A DNA stretch of 40,988 nt from Rhodococcus sp. HM1 (GCF_023218075.1 NZ_JALPTB010000058.1:1-40988); one strand, 5' to 3'. Numbered from the stretch's first letter, positions 19,213 to 28,170 are shown. Made by a program: numbers and translations. The notes: generated from the sequence alone by a model not told the origin.

Positions 19213-20096
19213 GCCGACACCTCCTGTTCGGCGTGATAGGGGACGAATTCGAAGTCGGAGGCGCTCAGACCGAATCGGTCGCGCAGCAATCCGCCTCTCG
19301 GGGCGGGCACGAGCGCAGGGAGCGTCTCGTGCAACACCTGCCCGATGAGTCGACCCGATACGGCAGAGAATGCGTATCCGTCTGCGGACGTCACCGGAGG
19401 CGCCACCGCTGCCTCCCCGGCGACCCGCAGCAACACGCAGTCCGCACTCGCCCGCGCTGCGGGAATGTCCTCCTCGCACCGCACGACGAGAACATCGGCA
19501 ACGTCCGATTCCGCTGTCCCCTCCCGGTATTCGGCGAACCGCACCGCGCGCCCCTGGGGTGGGCGGGGCGCGTTCAGCGGACCCCGGGTGGAGAAGTAGG
19601 GGCCGTGATAGTTCGTGACGTGGACACAGTCCGCGTCCACGTACCGGCCGGAGGGCACGTCCGCGATCAGGGCATCGGGCTCCCACGAGTTTCCGAGGGC
19701 AGCGGTCGCGGCGAGATAGTCGGCGAGCGCGTCCTGACGCTCGGTCTCGGTCGCTGTGCCGGCGCACCACCGGCCGCTGTCGTCGGTGCTCACGGTTCCG
19801 CTGTCACGACCGGAGACGAACCATCCGGCGCGGCCGCGGGTCAGCGCATCGAGGGTTCCCAGAGCGCGTGCCGTGAGAAAGGGCGGCTGGCTCCACGGGG
19901 AGATCTCCGCGACGACGCCGATCCGCGGGGCGCGACGCGATGCCGCCGCTGCCAGCAGCAGCGCCTCCGGGCAGTCGGCACCGCCAGGCAGGACCACCGC
20001 GTCGGCGCCCGCGAGATCGAGCTGGACGATCGTGCGCAGCATCGTTGCTGCGTTGCCCGGTTCGAGGAACCAGACGACTACGGGACTCGTGGGCAT
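19209..20096 (-). CDS. Miniature LLM-like protein (about 295 aa)
   Basis: 295 aa, ATG with GGAGG upstream; it overlaps the hydrolase 3' end by 19 bases. Family marks remain: an ALGTLDALTRGRAGWFVSGR barrel segment, YVDADCVHVTNYHGPYFSTR then GPLNAPRPPQGRAVRF, and a C terminus like other members (LPALVPAPRGGLLRDRFGL). It is about 130 residues shorter than its neighbours. The early strand with VVWFLEPG is weakly conserved, and the GWNIVTS flavin motif is altered to GWFVSGR. It could be a non-catalytic or half-active partner of the next gene. It is not frameshifted: one continuous frame with normal codon use. Confidence 0.72.
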   Translation of the reverse strand: MPTSPVVVWFLEPGNAATMLRTIVQLDLAGADAVVLPGGADCPEALLLAAAASRRAPRIGVVAEISPWSQPPFLTARALGTLDALTRGRAGWFVSGRDSGTVSTDDSGRWCAGTATETERQDALADYLAATAALGNSWEPDALIADVPSGRYVDADCVHVTNYHGPYFSTRGPLNAPRPPQGRAVRFAEYREGTAESDVADVLVVRCEEDIPAARASADCVLLRVAGEAAVAPPVTSADGYAFSAVSGRLIGQVLHETLPALVPAPRGGLLRDRFGLSASDFEFVPYHAEQEVSA

Positions 20097-20914
20097 TCGA
20101 CCTCCTCGGAGATGTCGGTGAGGAATCCGATGTAGTGCTCGAGGATCGCGGCAGGATCCTGGTCCAGGATGTAGCCGCCGCCTTCCAGGGCGACGAATCG
20201 CGCGTGGGGAATCGCGCGCACGGTCTCCGGCACGTACGGGTACAGCACGTCGGAGGTTCCGCACAGCAGCAGCGCCGGCGCGGTGACCTTCTCCAGCAGC
20301 GCCCCGACATCCGTGGAGAAGACCGCGAGATAGGCTTCGTGCCAGCGCACACCGGCCCGGAGCTTGTCCACCACCTCGCGATGCCGGAGAACCAGATCCG
20401 GCGCGTAGGCCAGGTCGGCGTCGATCGTGCCCACCTGCTCCCAGGCGGTGAGCAGATGCGCGCCGTCCATGGTCGGTGTCATCGCGGTGACCCCCACGTG
20501 CCACCGCGTCCGATCCTGCAGGGTCATGGCCGTCGCACCCACCATCGCCAGACTCGAGACCCGGTCGGGATGGCGCGCCGCCATCGTCGCGGCGATCGCG
20601 GCGCCCGTGTGGTGACCGAGTACGTGGGCGCGTTGTGCGCCGAGGGCGTCGAGGACGGCGGCCATGTCGTCGGCCCACCGCTCCAGCGCGTACTGCTCAT
20701 GCGGAACGTAGGACATACCGAATCCCGGGGTGTCCGCGGCGACCAGCGTGTAGCGCTCGCCGTGTCCCGCCTCGAGGAACTTCGCGGCGAACGCTTCGTA
20801 CATCGCCGACGACGCGGCCGTCTGGTGCAGCAGGAGCACCATCTCGGGGCCCGACCCCGCCGTGCGGGCATGAATCTGCCCGCACGGCGTGTCGACATAG
20901 AAGCGGTGCATCAT
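20078..20914 (-). CDS. Alpha/beta-hydrolase-fold protein with altered catalytic residues
   Basis: 278 aa. The fold is clear: LLLHQTAASSAMYE oxyanion strand, ADTPGFGMS, elbow LGHHTGAA (99-106), and acid strand LLLCGTSDVLYP (D222). The nucleophile position of the G-x-Nuc-x-G elbow is H102 rather than Ser, Cys or Asp, and the terminal His position reads GGGY (Y248). A subgroup with HQT and GHHTG motifs exists among actinobacterial and proteobacterial hydrolases, as I recall. Its chemistry is unclear. It starts at the stop of the LLM gene upstream (TGATG), so it is tightly coupled to that oxygenase. Whether it is a hydrolase, a C-C or C-N lyase, or a binding protein cannot be settled from the sequence. 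Confidence 0.82.
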   Translation of the reverse strand: MMHRFYVDTPCGQIHARTAGSGPEMVLLLHQTAASSAMYEAFAAKFLEAGHGERYTLVAADTPGFGMSYVPHEQYALERWADDMAAVLDALGAQRAHVLGHHTGAAIAATMAARHPDRVSSLAMVGATAMTLQDRTRWHVGVTAMTPTMDGAHLLTAWEQVGTIDADLAYAPDLVLRHREVVDKLRAGVRWHEAYLAVFSTDVGALLEKVTAPALLLCGTSDVLYPYVPETVRAIPHARFVALEGGGYILDQDPAAILEHYIGFLTDISEEVECPRVP

Positions 20915-22227
20915 CAGACGAACGACCGCAGGTTCTCGCGCAGCGTGGAGTGGGCGTAGTCGGTGCGCAGAAGCCCGCGACGCTGCAGGGCGGGAGCGAC
21001 ACCGTCGGTCATCTCCGCGATGGACTGGCGGCTGATGGGCTGTCCGTAGATCAGGAAGCCGTCACCGCCGACCTCCTGCATGAACTCGTCCATCTGCGCG
21101 GCGATCGAGTCCGGGGTACCCACCATCTCCGTGGTCTGGACGCGCATTCCGCTGAAGCCTTCACGGATGGTGCGGCCGCCGAGTTGCTTGCGCCAGACCT
21201 CGAGCTGGCTCTGATGCCCGTTGGTCGAAACATCGTCCGGGATCGGCTGATCCGGATCGAACTGGGAGAAGTCGATTTCCATGGTCGCCGCGAAGTGCGC
21301 CATCTGGACCTCGAAGTTGTGCTCCTTGCGGGCGTACCAGGCTTCGTTCTTCTCCTTGGCCTCCTGCTCGGTCTCGCCGACGATCGGGTACACCACCGAG
21401 AAGACCTTGATGTCGTCGGGGTTGCGCCCGAACTTGGCCGCGCGAGCGCGGATGTCCGCACGATATTCCTTCGCTCCCTCGACGCCGTGCGGGATCGTGA
21501 GGATGACGTCGGCGTACTTGGCGGCGAAGTCGCGGCCGCGCGGCGACCCGCCGGCCTGGCAGAAGACCGGACGTCCGCCGGGGCCCGGAGGCACGTTCAG
21601 GGGTCCACGGGACTTGTAGAAGCGGCCCTCGTGGTGGATCGGATGAACCTTCTTGTAGTCGGCGTAGTAGCCGCTCTCCGGGTCGGCAAGGATGGCTCCG
21701 TCCTCCCACGAACCCCACAGCTTCATCGCGACGTCGACGAACTCCTCGGCCATCTCGTACCGCAGGTCGTGTTCCGGCAGTTTGTCGAGGCCGTAGTTCT
21801 GCGCGGCGAGGTCCTCGCTCGAGGTCACGATGTTCCAGCCCACTCGCCCACCGGTCAGGTTGTTGAGGGTCGCGAACTGCCGGGCCAACTGGTACGGGTG
21901 GTAGAAGGTCGTCGAGGCGGTGGCGATGATCCCGATGTGCTCGGTGGCCGCGGCGAGCATCGAGGCGGTCACGACGGGATCCATCTTCGGTGCGTACCGC
22001 GCGTGCTTGAGTTCGATCTCGGCGGTGCCGCGGTAGATGTCGCTGACCATCAGCGAGTCTTCGATCATCAGGAAGTCGAAGCCGGCCCGCTCCAGGTTTC
22101 GGACCATATCGACGTAGAAGCGGCCGTTGAAGTAGTTGGTGGTGGCGTCGATGCCACTGTACGGCGACTTCCATTCGGGGGCAGCGAGGTTGCCGAACCA
22201 GCCGAGACGGAACGGATCTGCAGTCAT
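20914..22227 (-). CDS. LLM flavin-dependent oxidoreductase, NtaA-like
   Basis: 437 aa from ATG 22227 with AAGGA eight bases upstream. Motifs: FRLGWFGNLAAPEW, LERAGFDFLMIEDSLM, GRVGWNIVTSSEDLAAQNYG, HHEGRFYKSRGPLNVPPGP, PVFCQAGGSPRGRDFAAKYAD and MVGTPDSIAAQMDE with GGDGFLIYG. A full-length FMNH2-dependent monooxygenase. It follows the CUT2 ATPase gene after 82 bases and precedes the hydrolase, so it is likely the main oxygenase for the solute brought in by that importer. Substrate unknown. Confidence 0.9.
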   Translation of the reverse strand: MTADPFRLGWFGNLAAPEWKSPYSGIDATTNYFNGRFYVDMVRNLERAGFDFLMIEDSLMVSDIYRGTAEIELKHARYAPKMDPVVTASMLAAATEHIGIIATASTTFYHPYQLARQFATLNNLTGGRVGWNIVTSSEDLAAQNYGLDKLPEHDLRYEMAEEFVDVAMKLWGSWEDGAILADPESGYYADYKKVHPIHHEGRFYKSRGPLNVPPGPGGRPVFCQAGGSPRGRDFAAKYADVILTIPHGVEGAKEYRADIRARAAKFGRNPDDIKVFSVVYPIVGETEQEAKEKNEAWYARKEHNFEVQMAHFAATMEIDFSQFDPDQPIPDDVSTNGHQSQLEVWRKQLGGRTIREGFSGMRVQTTEMVGTPDSIAAQMDEFMQEVGGDGFLIYGQPISRQSIAEMTDGVAPALQRRGLLRTDYAHSTLRENLRSFV

Positions 22228-22309
22228 GTTCGTGGTCCTTCTCTTCGTCGAACGCGGTTCCGCTGTCGCCGGAATCGCGAGTCTGTGTCGTCGGGATCCG
22301 ACGGCGAGG

Positions 22310-23833
22310 TCAGTGAATTGCCAGGAGCGCGTCGTCCGCCGGGGATTCACACGCTTCGAGGAGTTGTTGCTCGGTCAGTCGCGAGCCGGACAGTTCGTCG
22401 ATCAGGTATCCGTGGTGCAGCACCAGCACCCGGTGACACACCGCCGCGAGGAGTTCGTGTTCACCGGAGAACACCACCACCGCAGCGCCGTTCGTCGCCG
22501 CGGTCATGGCGTCGGCCAGCAGGTCCTTGGCCGAACCCGGGTCCACACCCTGTGTGGGTTCGTCCAGCAGCAGAACCCCGGGCTCGAGCTGCAGCCACTT
22601 CGCGAAGACGACCTTCTGCTGGTTGCCGCCGCTGAAGGCGGACATCGGCAGTTCGGGCCGGTTCGGATGGACGTTCACCTCGGTCATCAGCTGGGCGGCA
22701 CGCTTGCGCATCGCCTTGATGTCCAGCCCTTTCCACCGGCGATGCCGTTGCACGACGGGAAGGATGACGTTCTCCTCGGCGGTACCTTCCACCCAGCAGC
22801 CGTCGCGCAGCCGGTTTCCCGGCACCAGGGTCATCCCGTGGTCGATCGCCTGCCGCGGATCACCCGCCCGCAGTTCGGTTCCGTCCACCAGAACGGTTCC
22901 GGCGACCGGCTTCTCGTCACCGGCGAGCAGCATCGGCAGTTCTTCCTGCCCCATGCCCGCCAGTCCGGTGACGCCGACGACCTCGCCGGCGCGGACCGTG
23001 AGGTCGACGTCCGTGACGCGTCGTCCGGTCAGGCCCCGCACCGTCAGGCGCGGGGCGCCGAGCTCGACGGTGGGAGGAGCCGGGTAGAAGTCGTCCATGC
23101 GCCGCCCCAGCATGTGGGCGACGAGCTCGGCGCGGGACGTGTCCTCGATCGCGACCTCGACCACGTCCCGGCCGGCGCGCATCACGGTCGCCCGGTCGCA
23201 CACCTCCATCACCTCGGCGAGCCGGTGGCTGATGAAGATCACGCCTGCGCCGGCGTCCGCCACCCGGCGCATGAGCCCGAGCAGCCGGGATGCTTCCGGA
23301 CGAGGCAGCGCGGCGGTCGGTTCGTCCAGGATGAACAGCTGCTCGTCCGTGTTCCCGTCCATCAGGCGCATCGCCCGCACCACCGCGAGCAGGGCGCGCT
23401 CGGCGGGGCTGAGGGTCGACACCTGGGCGTCGAGCGGGAAGTCGAAGCCGAGCCGGTTCATCAGCTCGCGGTAGATGGCCTTCTCGCGTCCGACACGCAC
23501 CGGCGACAGCAGTCGGGCACCGTATTTGGCGTTCGCACCCAGATTCTCTAGGACGGTCATGTCGTCGACCAGACCGATGTCCTGGTGGATGACGGCGATT
23601 CCGTGAGCGTGCGGAGCGTCCACCGGGAGGGTCAGGGTTCGGCCGAACACCTCGACCGACCCCTCGTCCGGCGTCACCACGCCGGTCAGTGACTTGACCA
23701 ATGTGCTCTTGCCGCAACCGTTCTGGCCGAGCAGTGCGTGAACCTCACCGGGGCGCACGTACAGGTTCAGGCCGTCGAGCGCGACCGCACCACCGTAGGA
23801 CTTGCGCAATCCGAGGACGTTGAGGGCCGTCAT
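22310..23833 (-). CDS. CUT2-type (RbsA-like) ABC importer ATPase with two nucleotide-binding domains
   Basis: 507 aa. Domain 1 has Walker A GQNGCGKS (36-43), Walker B LFILDEP (D170-E171) and an unusual signature LSPAE (141-145) instead of LSVGQ. Domain 2 has the degenerate P-loop typical of RbsA (GLAGMGQEE), a good signature FSGGNQQK and Walker B LLLDEPTQGVD. It powers the permease encoded just upstream, which it overlaps by ATGA. RbsA-like proteins serve sugar and other polar-solute importers. The following oxygenases argue that this one handles a non-sugar, by inference. Confidence 0.9.
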   Translation of the reverse strand: MTALNVLGLRKSYGGAVALDGLNLYVRPGEVHALLGQNGCGKSTLVKSLTGVVTPDEGSVEVFGRTLTLPVDAPHAHGIAVIHQDIGLVDDMTVLENLGANAKYGARLLSPVRVGREKAIYRELMNRLGFDFPLDAQVSTLSPAERALLAVVRAMRLMDGNTDEQLFILDEPTAALPRPEASRLLGLMRRVADAGAGVIFISHRLAEVMEVCDRATVMRAGRDVVEVAIEDTSRAELVAHMLGRRMDDFYPAPPTVELGAPRLTVRGLTGRRVTDVDLTVRAGEVVGVTGLAGMGQEELPMLLAGDEKPVAGTVLVDGTELRAGDPRQAIDHGMTLVPGNRLRDGCWVEGTAEENVILPVVQRHRRWKGLDIKAMRKRAAQLMTEVNVHPNRPELPMSAFSGGNQQKVVFAKWLQLEPGVLLLDEPTQGVDPGSAKDLLADAMTAATNGAAVVVFSGEHELLAAVCHRVLVLHHGYLIDELSGSRLTEQQLLEACESPADDALLAIH

Positions 23834-24849
23834 GTCCGGGCTCCTGCCCGGCGCTTGCCGACCAGCTTGGCGGCGGTGACCGACACGATGAGCGCGAGAC
23901 CGTAGAAGACGTTGGTCACCCAGGTCTGCGCACCGAGCAGCTGGAGCGCAGTGATACCCACCGTCAGCAGGTAGAGGGCGGCCACGGTGCCCCAGGCGTT
24001 GAATCGGCCGACGGTGATCGCGGTCGCTCCGAGGAATGCCGCCGCGAAGGGCTGCAGCATGTACTGAGCGCCGACGCTGGGGTCGACGGCCCCGAAGTAT
24101 CCGGCGAAGCAGATGCCGATGAACGCGGCCAGCAGGCCCGACACGATGTAGGCCGACGTCCGGATCCGGTCGACGGAGATGCCGGCCAACCGTGCCGCGG
24201 CACGGTTGCCACCGATGAAAACGGTGTACCGGCCGAGCGGGGTTCGCTGGTAGATGTACCACAGCACCACAACGAGCACCCACGCGTACCAGGTGATCAT
24301 CGGCAGCCCCAGCAGCTGCGAACGGGAGAAGTTGACGAAGCCGTCCGGCACGCCGGCCACGATCCGGCTGTCGGTGATCAGGTACGCAAATCCTGCCAGC
24401 GCCGTGTACGAGCCGAGGGTCGCGACGAACGAATCGACGCCCACCCGCACCACGATGAGCGCGTTGATCGCACCGACGAGGGCACCGAGCGCGAGCGCAG
24501 TGATGATCGCGACGTAGGCCGGATACCCGTTCTTGGTCATCACGGCGACGATGGCTGCGGTCGCCACCATCGTCTGCGAGACCGACAGATCGAAGTCTCC
24601 GAGGCGCAGCACGATCGTGGCGGTGAGGGCGAGCAGGAGCACCAGCGACTGGGCGTTGAGCATCGTGGTGAACAGCGATGCCGTGCGGAACTGTGGAAGC
24701 GTGGCGACACACAGCAGGACGAGCAGCCCGAGCGCACCGACGAGCGCCCAACGTTCGAACGCTCCGTCGAACCGGGACGAACTCTTCGTCACGGGAGCGG
24801 GTATCGCTTCCGGGGTGGTCACTTCAGGGGTTGTGGCGGAAGTCGTCAT
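23830..24849 (-). CDS. CUT2-type (RbsC-like) ABC importer permease
   Basis: 339 aa, ATG with GGAGAT upstream. A hydrophilic N terminus (about 30 residues, rich in Thr and Pro) precedes roughly 8-10 membrane segments. Family landmarks: LRLGDFDLSVSQTMV, GVDSFVATLGSYTA, GGNRAAARLAGISVDRIR and FAAAFLGATAI-GRFNAWGT. It forms the channel together with the ATPase it overlaps and the lipoprotein upstream. Gene order here is binding protein, permease, ATPase. Confidence 0.9.
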   Translation of the reverse strand: MTTSATTPEVTTPEAIPAPVTKSSSRFDGAFERWALVGALGLLVLLCVATLPQFRTASLFTTMLNAQSLVLLLALTATIVLRLGDFDLSVSQTMVATAAIVAVMTKNGYPAYVAIITALALGALVGAINALIVVRVGVDSFVATLGSYTALAGFAYLITDSRIVAGVPDGFVNFSRSQLLGLPMITWYAWVLVVVLWYIYQRTPLGRYTVFIGGNRAAARLAGISVDRIRTSAYIVSGLLAAFIGICFAGYFGAVDPSVGAQYMLQPFAAAFLGATAITVGRFNAWGTVAALYLLTVGITALQLLGAQTWVTNVFYGLALIVSVTAAKLVGKRRAGART

Positions 24850-24873
24850 GCGGAGGATCTCCTGTTCGGCCGG

Positions 24874-26019
24874 CTACTGAGCCGAGGACCATGCGGACTT
24901 GAATGCCGACTGGTAGTCCGCGTATTCGGGCGAGATCGACTCGACGCTCGCATCGCCCACGTTGTCGGCGTCGATGACGCGGGTCGGAATCACGTAGCCG
25001 GGAGCGCTTTCGCCGAGCATCGCGCGGGCCAGGTCGTCGACGGCGAGCCATCCGATCCAGCCCGGAGGCGGGGTCGCGATGTCCATGTCCTGACCGGAAC
25101 CGGAGGCGATCGCGTCCAGGTTCGGCTGCAGGCCGTCCCGGCTGAGGACCTTGGCCTTGGAATTGGCCGCGGACAGAACGGGATCGACGTAGGTCACCGC
25201 GCTGTCCCAGACGGGGAAGATGTAGTCGATGTCGGGATCACGCTGCAGCGTGGTCTGCAGCTGGCTGCCGACGTCGGTCGCCACGTTGGCGACGTCGACG
25301 TCGATGATGGTGACCGAGCAGTCGGGGCACTCGGCCTCGATCTGCGACTTCGCGCCCTGAGCGAGGTTGTCCCACACGGCGACCGAGGTGGACGAGATGA
25401 TCGCCAGGTTGCCGGCGCAGCCGCTGTCGGCCATCACCCAGTCGGCGGCCATCGCGCCGTCGGCGCTGAAGTCCGACGTGAGGTTTCCGTACATGCCCGC
25501 CGGAATCGCGTCGTCCGGATCGGTGTTCAGGGTGTTCTGCACGGGGATGCCTGCGGCCGCGGCGGAGGCGAGTGCCGACGACACCACGCTCGGATCGATG
25601 CCGACCAGGATGATCCCGGCCGCCTTCTGGGCCACCGCCTGTTCGATTCCCTCGTTGAATCGGTTGGTCATGCCCTGACCGTCGTAGCGGACCACCTTCA
25701 TCCCGGCGGCCGTGGCGGCTTCCTCGACGCCTTCGACCATGTCCACCGAGAACTGGTTCATCGTCACCGTGATGAACCAGATGGTGTCGCCCTGGAGCTT
25801 TGCCAGGTCCAGCGGCGCCGTCGGAGCGATCAGCTCGGTCGGTGCCGTCGCGGCTGCGAGACGGGTCTGCACACCGTCGACGCATTCCTGCGCCGAGGCG
25901 GAAAGGGTCTTGTCCGAAGTGTCGTCCGATCCGACGTCGGTGGCCGCCGTACAGGCGGACAGTGCGAGCGACGCACCGAGGAAGAGGACCCCGACGGCCG
26001 TATGCTTGATCGATTTCAT
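24874..26019 (-). CDS. CUT2-type (RbsB-like) substrate-binding lipoprotein
   Basis: 381 aa from ATG 26019 with GGAGAA upstream. Signal peptide with lipobox LSAC (C23 lipidated). Periplasmic-binding-protein type I fold: DTIWFITVTMNQFSVDMVEG, AAGIILVGIDPSVVSSAL, and GGxx-type hinge strands. A CPDC pair (C231, C234) has a counterpart in the second binding protein of the window and may be a structural disulfide. It captures the solute for the importer encoded downstream. First gene of a seven-gene operon that continues into the LLM genes. Confidence 0.88.
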   Translation of the reverse strand: MKSIKHTAVGVLFLGASLALSACTAATDVGSDDTSDKTLSASAQECVDGVQTRLAAATAPTELIAPTAPLDLAKLQGDTIWFITVTMNQFSVDMVEGVEEAATAAGMKVVRYDGQGMTNRFNEGIEQAVAQKAAGIILVGIDPSVVSSALASAAAAGIPVQNTLNTDPDDAIPAGMYGNLTSDFSADGAMAADWVMADSGCAGNLAIISSTSVAVWDNLAQGAKSQIEAECPDCSVTIIDVDVANVATDVGSQLQTTLQRDPDIDYIFPVWDSAVTYVDPVLSAANSKAKVLSRDGLQPNLDAIASGSGQDMDIATPPPGWIGWLAVDDLARAMLGESAPGYVIPTRVIDADNVGDASVESISPEYADYQSAFKSAWSSAQ

Positions 26020-26389
26020 GCGTTCTCCGGTTCTAGCGACACGCCCGCGATGCCTCGCATCGGTCGGGCACGGGATCGAGTTCACGGCGACACCACACAA
26101 CTCGTTCGCCTCAGTGACGACGACCAGTCAATGCGGTATCGATTGCGCCGCATGGTCGGTGCATTTGCGCGTCGATTGCGCCGTGTAACCGTTCGCGACA
26201 CACCCTGTCACCGAACGATTTACGCAGGTCACGGACGTCGAGTTGGCGACGGGTCACTGTCTGTCTCGATGAAAACGCCAAGGACGAACTCGAATTCGCC
26301 GCAGCTTCAACCACCCCGAACGCAAGAGTGCCCGCATTCCTCCAAAGGAATGCGGGCACGTAGCCTTCGAGCCGATCGTCAGCTGCACA
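26020..26389 (-). promoter_or_regulatory. 370-base control region between GntR 1 and the CUT2 importer operon
   Basis: No gene is apparent. The importer-proximal part holds two copies of the 11-mer CGATTGCGCCG at 26140-26150 and 26173-26183, 33 bases apart (about three helical turns). An overlapping inverted repeat ATGCGG-N11-CCGCAT spans 26131-26153. These are good operator candidates for one of the two adjacent GntR proteins. The far end holds the GntR terminator. I found no convincing -35/-10 pair. Confidence 0.45.
26328..26359 (-). terminator. 13-bp stem-loop terminator after GntR 1
   Basis: GTGCCCGCATTCC, a 6-base loop and GGAATGCGGGCAC form a perfect hairpin 31 bases past the GntR stop on the - strand, followed by TCTTGCGTT. 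It separates the regulator transcript from the importer operon. Confidence 0.78.
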
Positions 26390-27139
26390 TCACAGTGCCA
26401 CCTTCTCCGGAGCACTGCCGAGCGGGAAGGACACCCGATCGGCCCTGTAGTACGAGAAGGTGTACTCCTGCACCGTCCCCTCCACGTCACGAAGGACCTG
26501 TTCGCGCATGAGCACCGGGGAACCCTCGCGCAGGCCGAGCACGCGGGCCGTGTCCGTATCGCAGGCCACCGCGTCGATCACCGTGTCCACCTTGCCCAGC
26601 GGGACGCCGTAGACGAATTCGAAGGCGTCGGCGAGACTGGGGCACCGCTGCCACACCTTGGGCTGCTGGTACTGCTCGCGGTAGTACGCCATCCGTACTC
26701 CCAGCGGCTCCACGCCGGAACTCGTGACGTGCTCGAAGACGTGCTCGACGAGCCCCACATGCGTGTCGTGGGTGCCCAGCCGCGACCGGATCGACGGTCC
26801 CGACGGCACCACGCGATTGTCGGTCTGCCGCACCGCGAATCCCGGTGGGGTGTGCCACGGCAGGATGTCATCGACGGGGACCTGGAAGTACTCCTGCCGC
26901 ACCCGCGTGCCCGTACGGCGGCGACGTTCCACGAGGCCTTCGGCGGCGAGTTGCTGCAGCGCCTCCCGAACCCGGGCGCGCGGAATGCCCATCGTCTTGA
27001 CGAGACGGTCCTCGACGAGTTGCTCGTCGTCGACCAGAAAACCCGACCTGATCAGCGATCGGATGAGGCCGTATGCGCGACGTGTCTGATTGGTCGCCCC
27101 TCTGGCAGGCGAATCCTCCCGAAGCATTTCCTGTTGCAC
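26390..27139 (-). CDS. GntR-family regulator with UTRA-type effector domain (GntR 1)
   Basis: 249 aa using the GTG at 27139, which has AGGAGG four bases upstream; a GTG 33 bases further out has no ribosome site. A winged HTH at about 20-85 (VEDRLVKTMGIPRARVREALQQLAAEGLVERR) is followed by a UTRA-like ligand domain ending FSYYRADRVSFPL. It probably represses one of the flanking importer/oxygenase operons and responds to its solute. It is paralogous to the GntR gene just upstream (similar HTH, YRADRV motif), so the pair may bind related operators. Confidence 0.85.
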   Translation of the reverse strand: MQQEMLREDSPARGATNQTRRAYGLIRSLIRSGFLVDDEQLVEDRLVKTMGIPRARVREALQQLAAEGLVERRRRTGTRVRQEYFQVPVDDILPWHTPPGFAVRQTDNRVVPSGPSIRSRLGTHDTHVGLVEHVFEHVTSSGVEPLGVRMAYYREQYQQPKVWQRCPSLADAFEFVYGVPLGKVDTVIDAVACDTDTARVLGLREGSPVLMREQVLRDVEGTVQEYTFSYYRADRVSFPLGSAPEKVAL

Positions 27140-27269
27140 TGTGCCTCCTGGATCCCTGATACCGAACGTCACGCCGGTACCGGGTCTTTTTACCCCATCG
27201 GCGTTTCGGGATCGTTACACCGACAGACCCCTCGGATGCGGGAGAATTCGCCCAGCGGAGTGAAAGTTG

Positions 27270-28076
27270 TCAATCACGCTGTGGCCCACCGGCTGTCGCG
27301 TGCAGGTGCGGTGACGCGACCGATACCGTAGACGGCCGGCCGTGGACGAATGTGACGCGATCGGCTCGGTAGTGATCGAAGGCGATCTGGATCGGCCGTT
27401 CGTGAGAGTCGTAGAAGGTCTGGTTCCGCACGACGACCGCGGAGCCCTCCGATATCCCGAGAATCCGGGCGGTACGACTGTCCGCCGTCGTCGCCCCGAT
27501 CGACGTGTCGATCCGGGACACCGTGCGGCCGAAGAATCGAGAGGCGACCTCGCTCATCGCAGCCCGGCCCTCGTAGCTCACCGCATCGAAGGACGATCGG
27601 AAGTACGCCGTGCGAATCCCGATCACTGCCCCCTTGAGCGCAAAGTGGTTCTCTATCATCCGCAGTCGCCGATCCGATGTCGAGAGTCTGGTTCTCAGCA
27701 ACGAGGTGCTGGGAACGGTGCGTTGCTCGGTGATCACGATGTCCATCTCGTCCGACGGGGCGTCGGCGACGCGAATGTCCTCCAGCGCGATCCGTACTCC
27801 GGTGTTCACCACGATCGTGCCGCTGCGCGGATGTCGCACGACAATTCCCTCGTCCGCAAGTTTCCGAAGAGCTTCACGCACGGCGGTGCGGCTGGCATCG
27901 AGAGCGGCGATCAGTTGATCCTCGACGAGTACCTGGTCCTCTGCGTAGATTCCCTCCCGCACCGAGGCCAGCAACATGTCGTGCACCCGCCGCGAGAGGG
28001 TGTTGCGGTTGCCCGCGGATCCGCCCACCGCTCGTGGATGGGTGGCTCGTTGTGCCATGGTGACGTTCTCTCTCAT
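27270..28076 (-). CDS. GntR-family regulator with UTRA-type effector domain (GntR 2)
   Basis: 268 aa from ATG 28076; a second in-frame ATG at 28058 with GAGAGA upstream is an equally good start (262 aa). The HTH covers about residues 30-95 (VEDQLIAALDASRTAVREALRKLADEGIVVRH), and the C-terminal UTRA-like domain ends DHYRADRVTFVHG. It lies between LLM 28183 and GntR 1, all on the same strand, but hairpins isolate it. Likely targets are the nearby LLM and CUT2 operons. Effector unknown. Confidence 0.85.
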   Translation of the reverse strand: MRENVTMAQRATHPRAVGGSAGNRNTLSRRVHDMLLASVREGIYAEDQVLVEDQLIAALDASRTAVREALRKLADEGIVVRHPRSGTIVVNTGVRIALEDIRVADAPSDEMDIVITEQRTVPSTSLLRTRLSTSDRRLRMIENHFALKGAVIGIRTAYFRSSFDAVSYEGRAAMSEVASRFFGRTVSRIDTSIGATTADSRTARILGISEGSAVVVRNQTFYDSHERPIQIAFDHYRADRVTFVHGRPSTVSVASPHLHATAGGPQRD

Positions 28077-28131
28077 ACTTGCCGGCCTCTCGGGTTCTGG
28101 GACCCGCAGCGGTCGGCAGGTGTGCCGAACG

Positions 28132-28170
28132 CGGTCGAGGACCGCACCGGACAGATGCAGTCCTCGACCG
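28132..28170 (-). terminator. 11-bp stem hairpin between LLM 28183 and GntR 2
   Basis: CGGTCGAGGAC and GTCCTCGACCG are exact reverse complements around a 17-base loop, starting 13 bases beyond the LLM stop. There is no T run, so termination efficiency is uncertain. Confidence 0.5.

Noticed and set aside
19209-20096. Frameshifted or decayed LLM pseudogene
   Set aside because: The frame is continuous, has a good ribosome site, overlaps both neighbours and retains the C-terminal family features, so a compact functional protein is more likely.
26111-26359. 82-codon frame in the 370-base control region
   Set aside because: It overlaps the terminator and the repeat elements, has no ribosome site and no conserved features.
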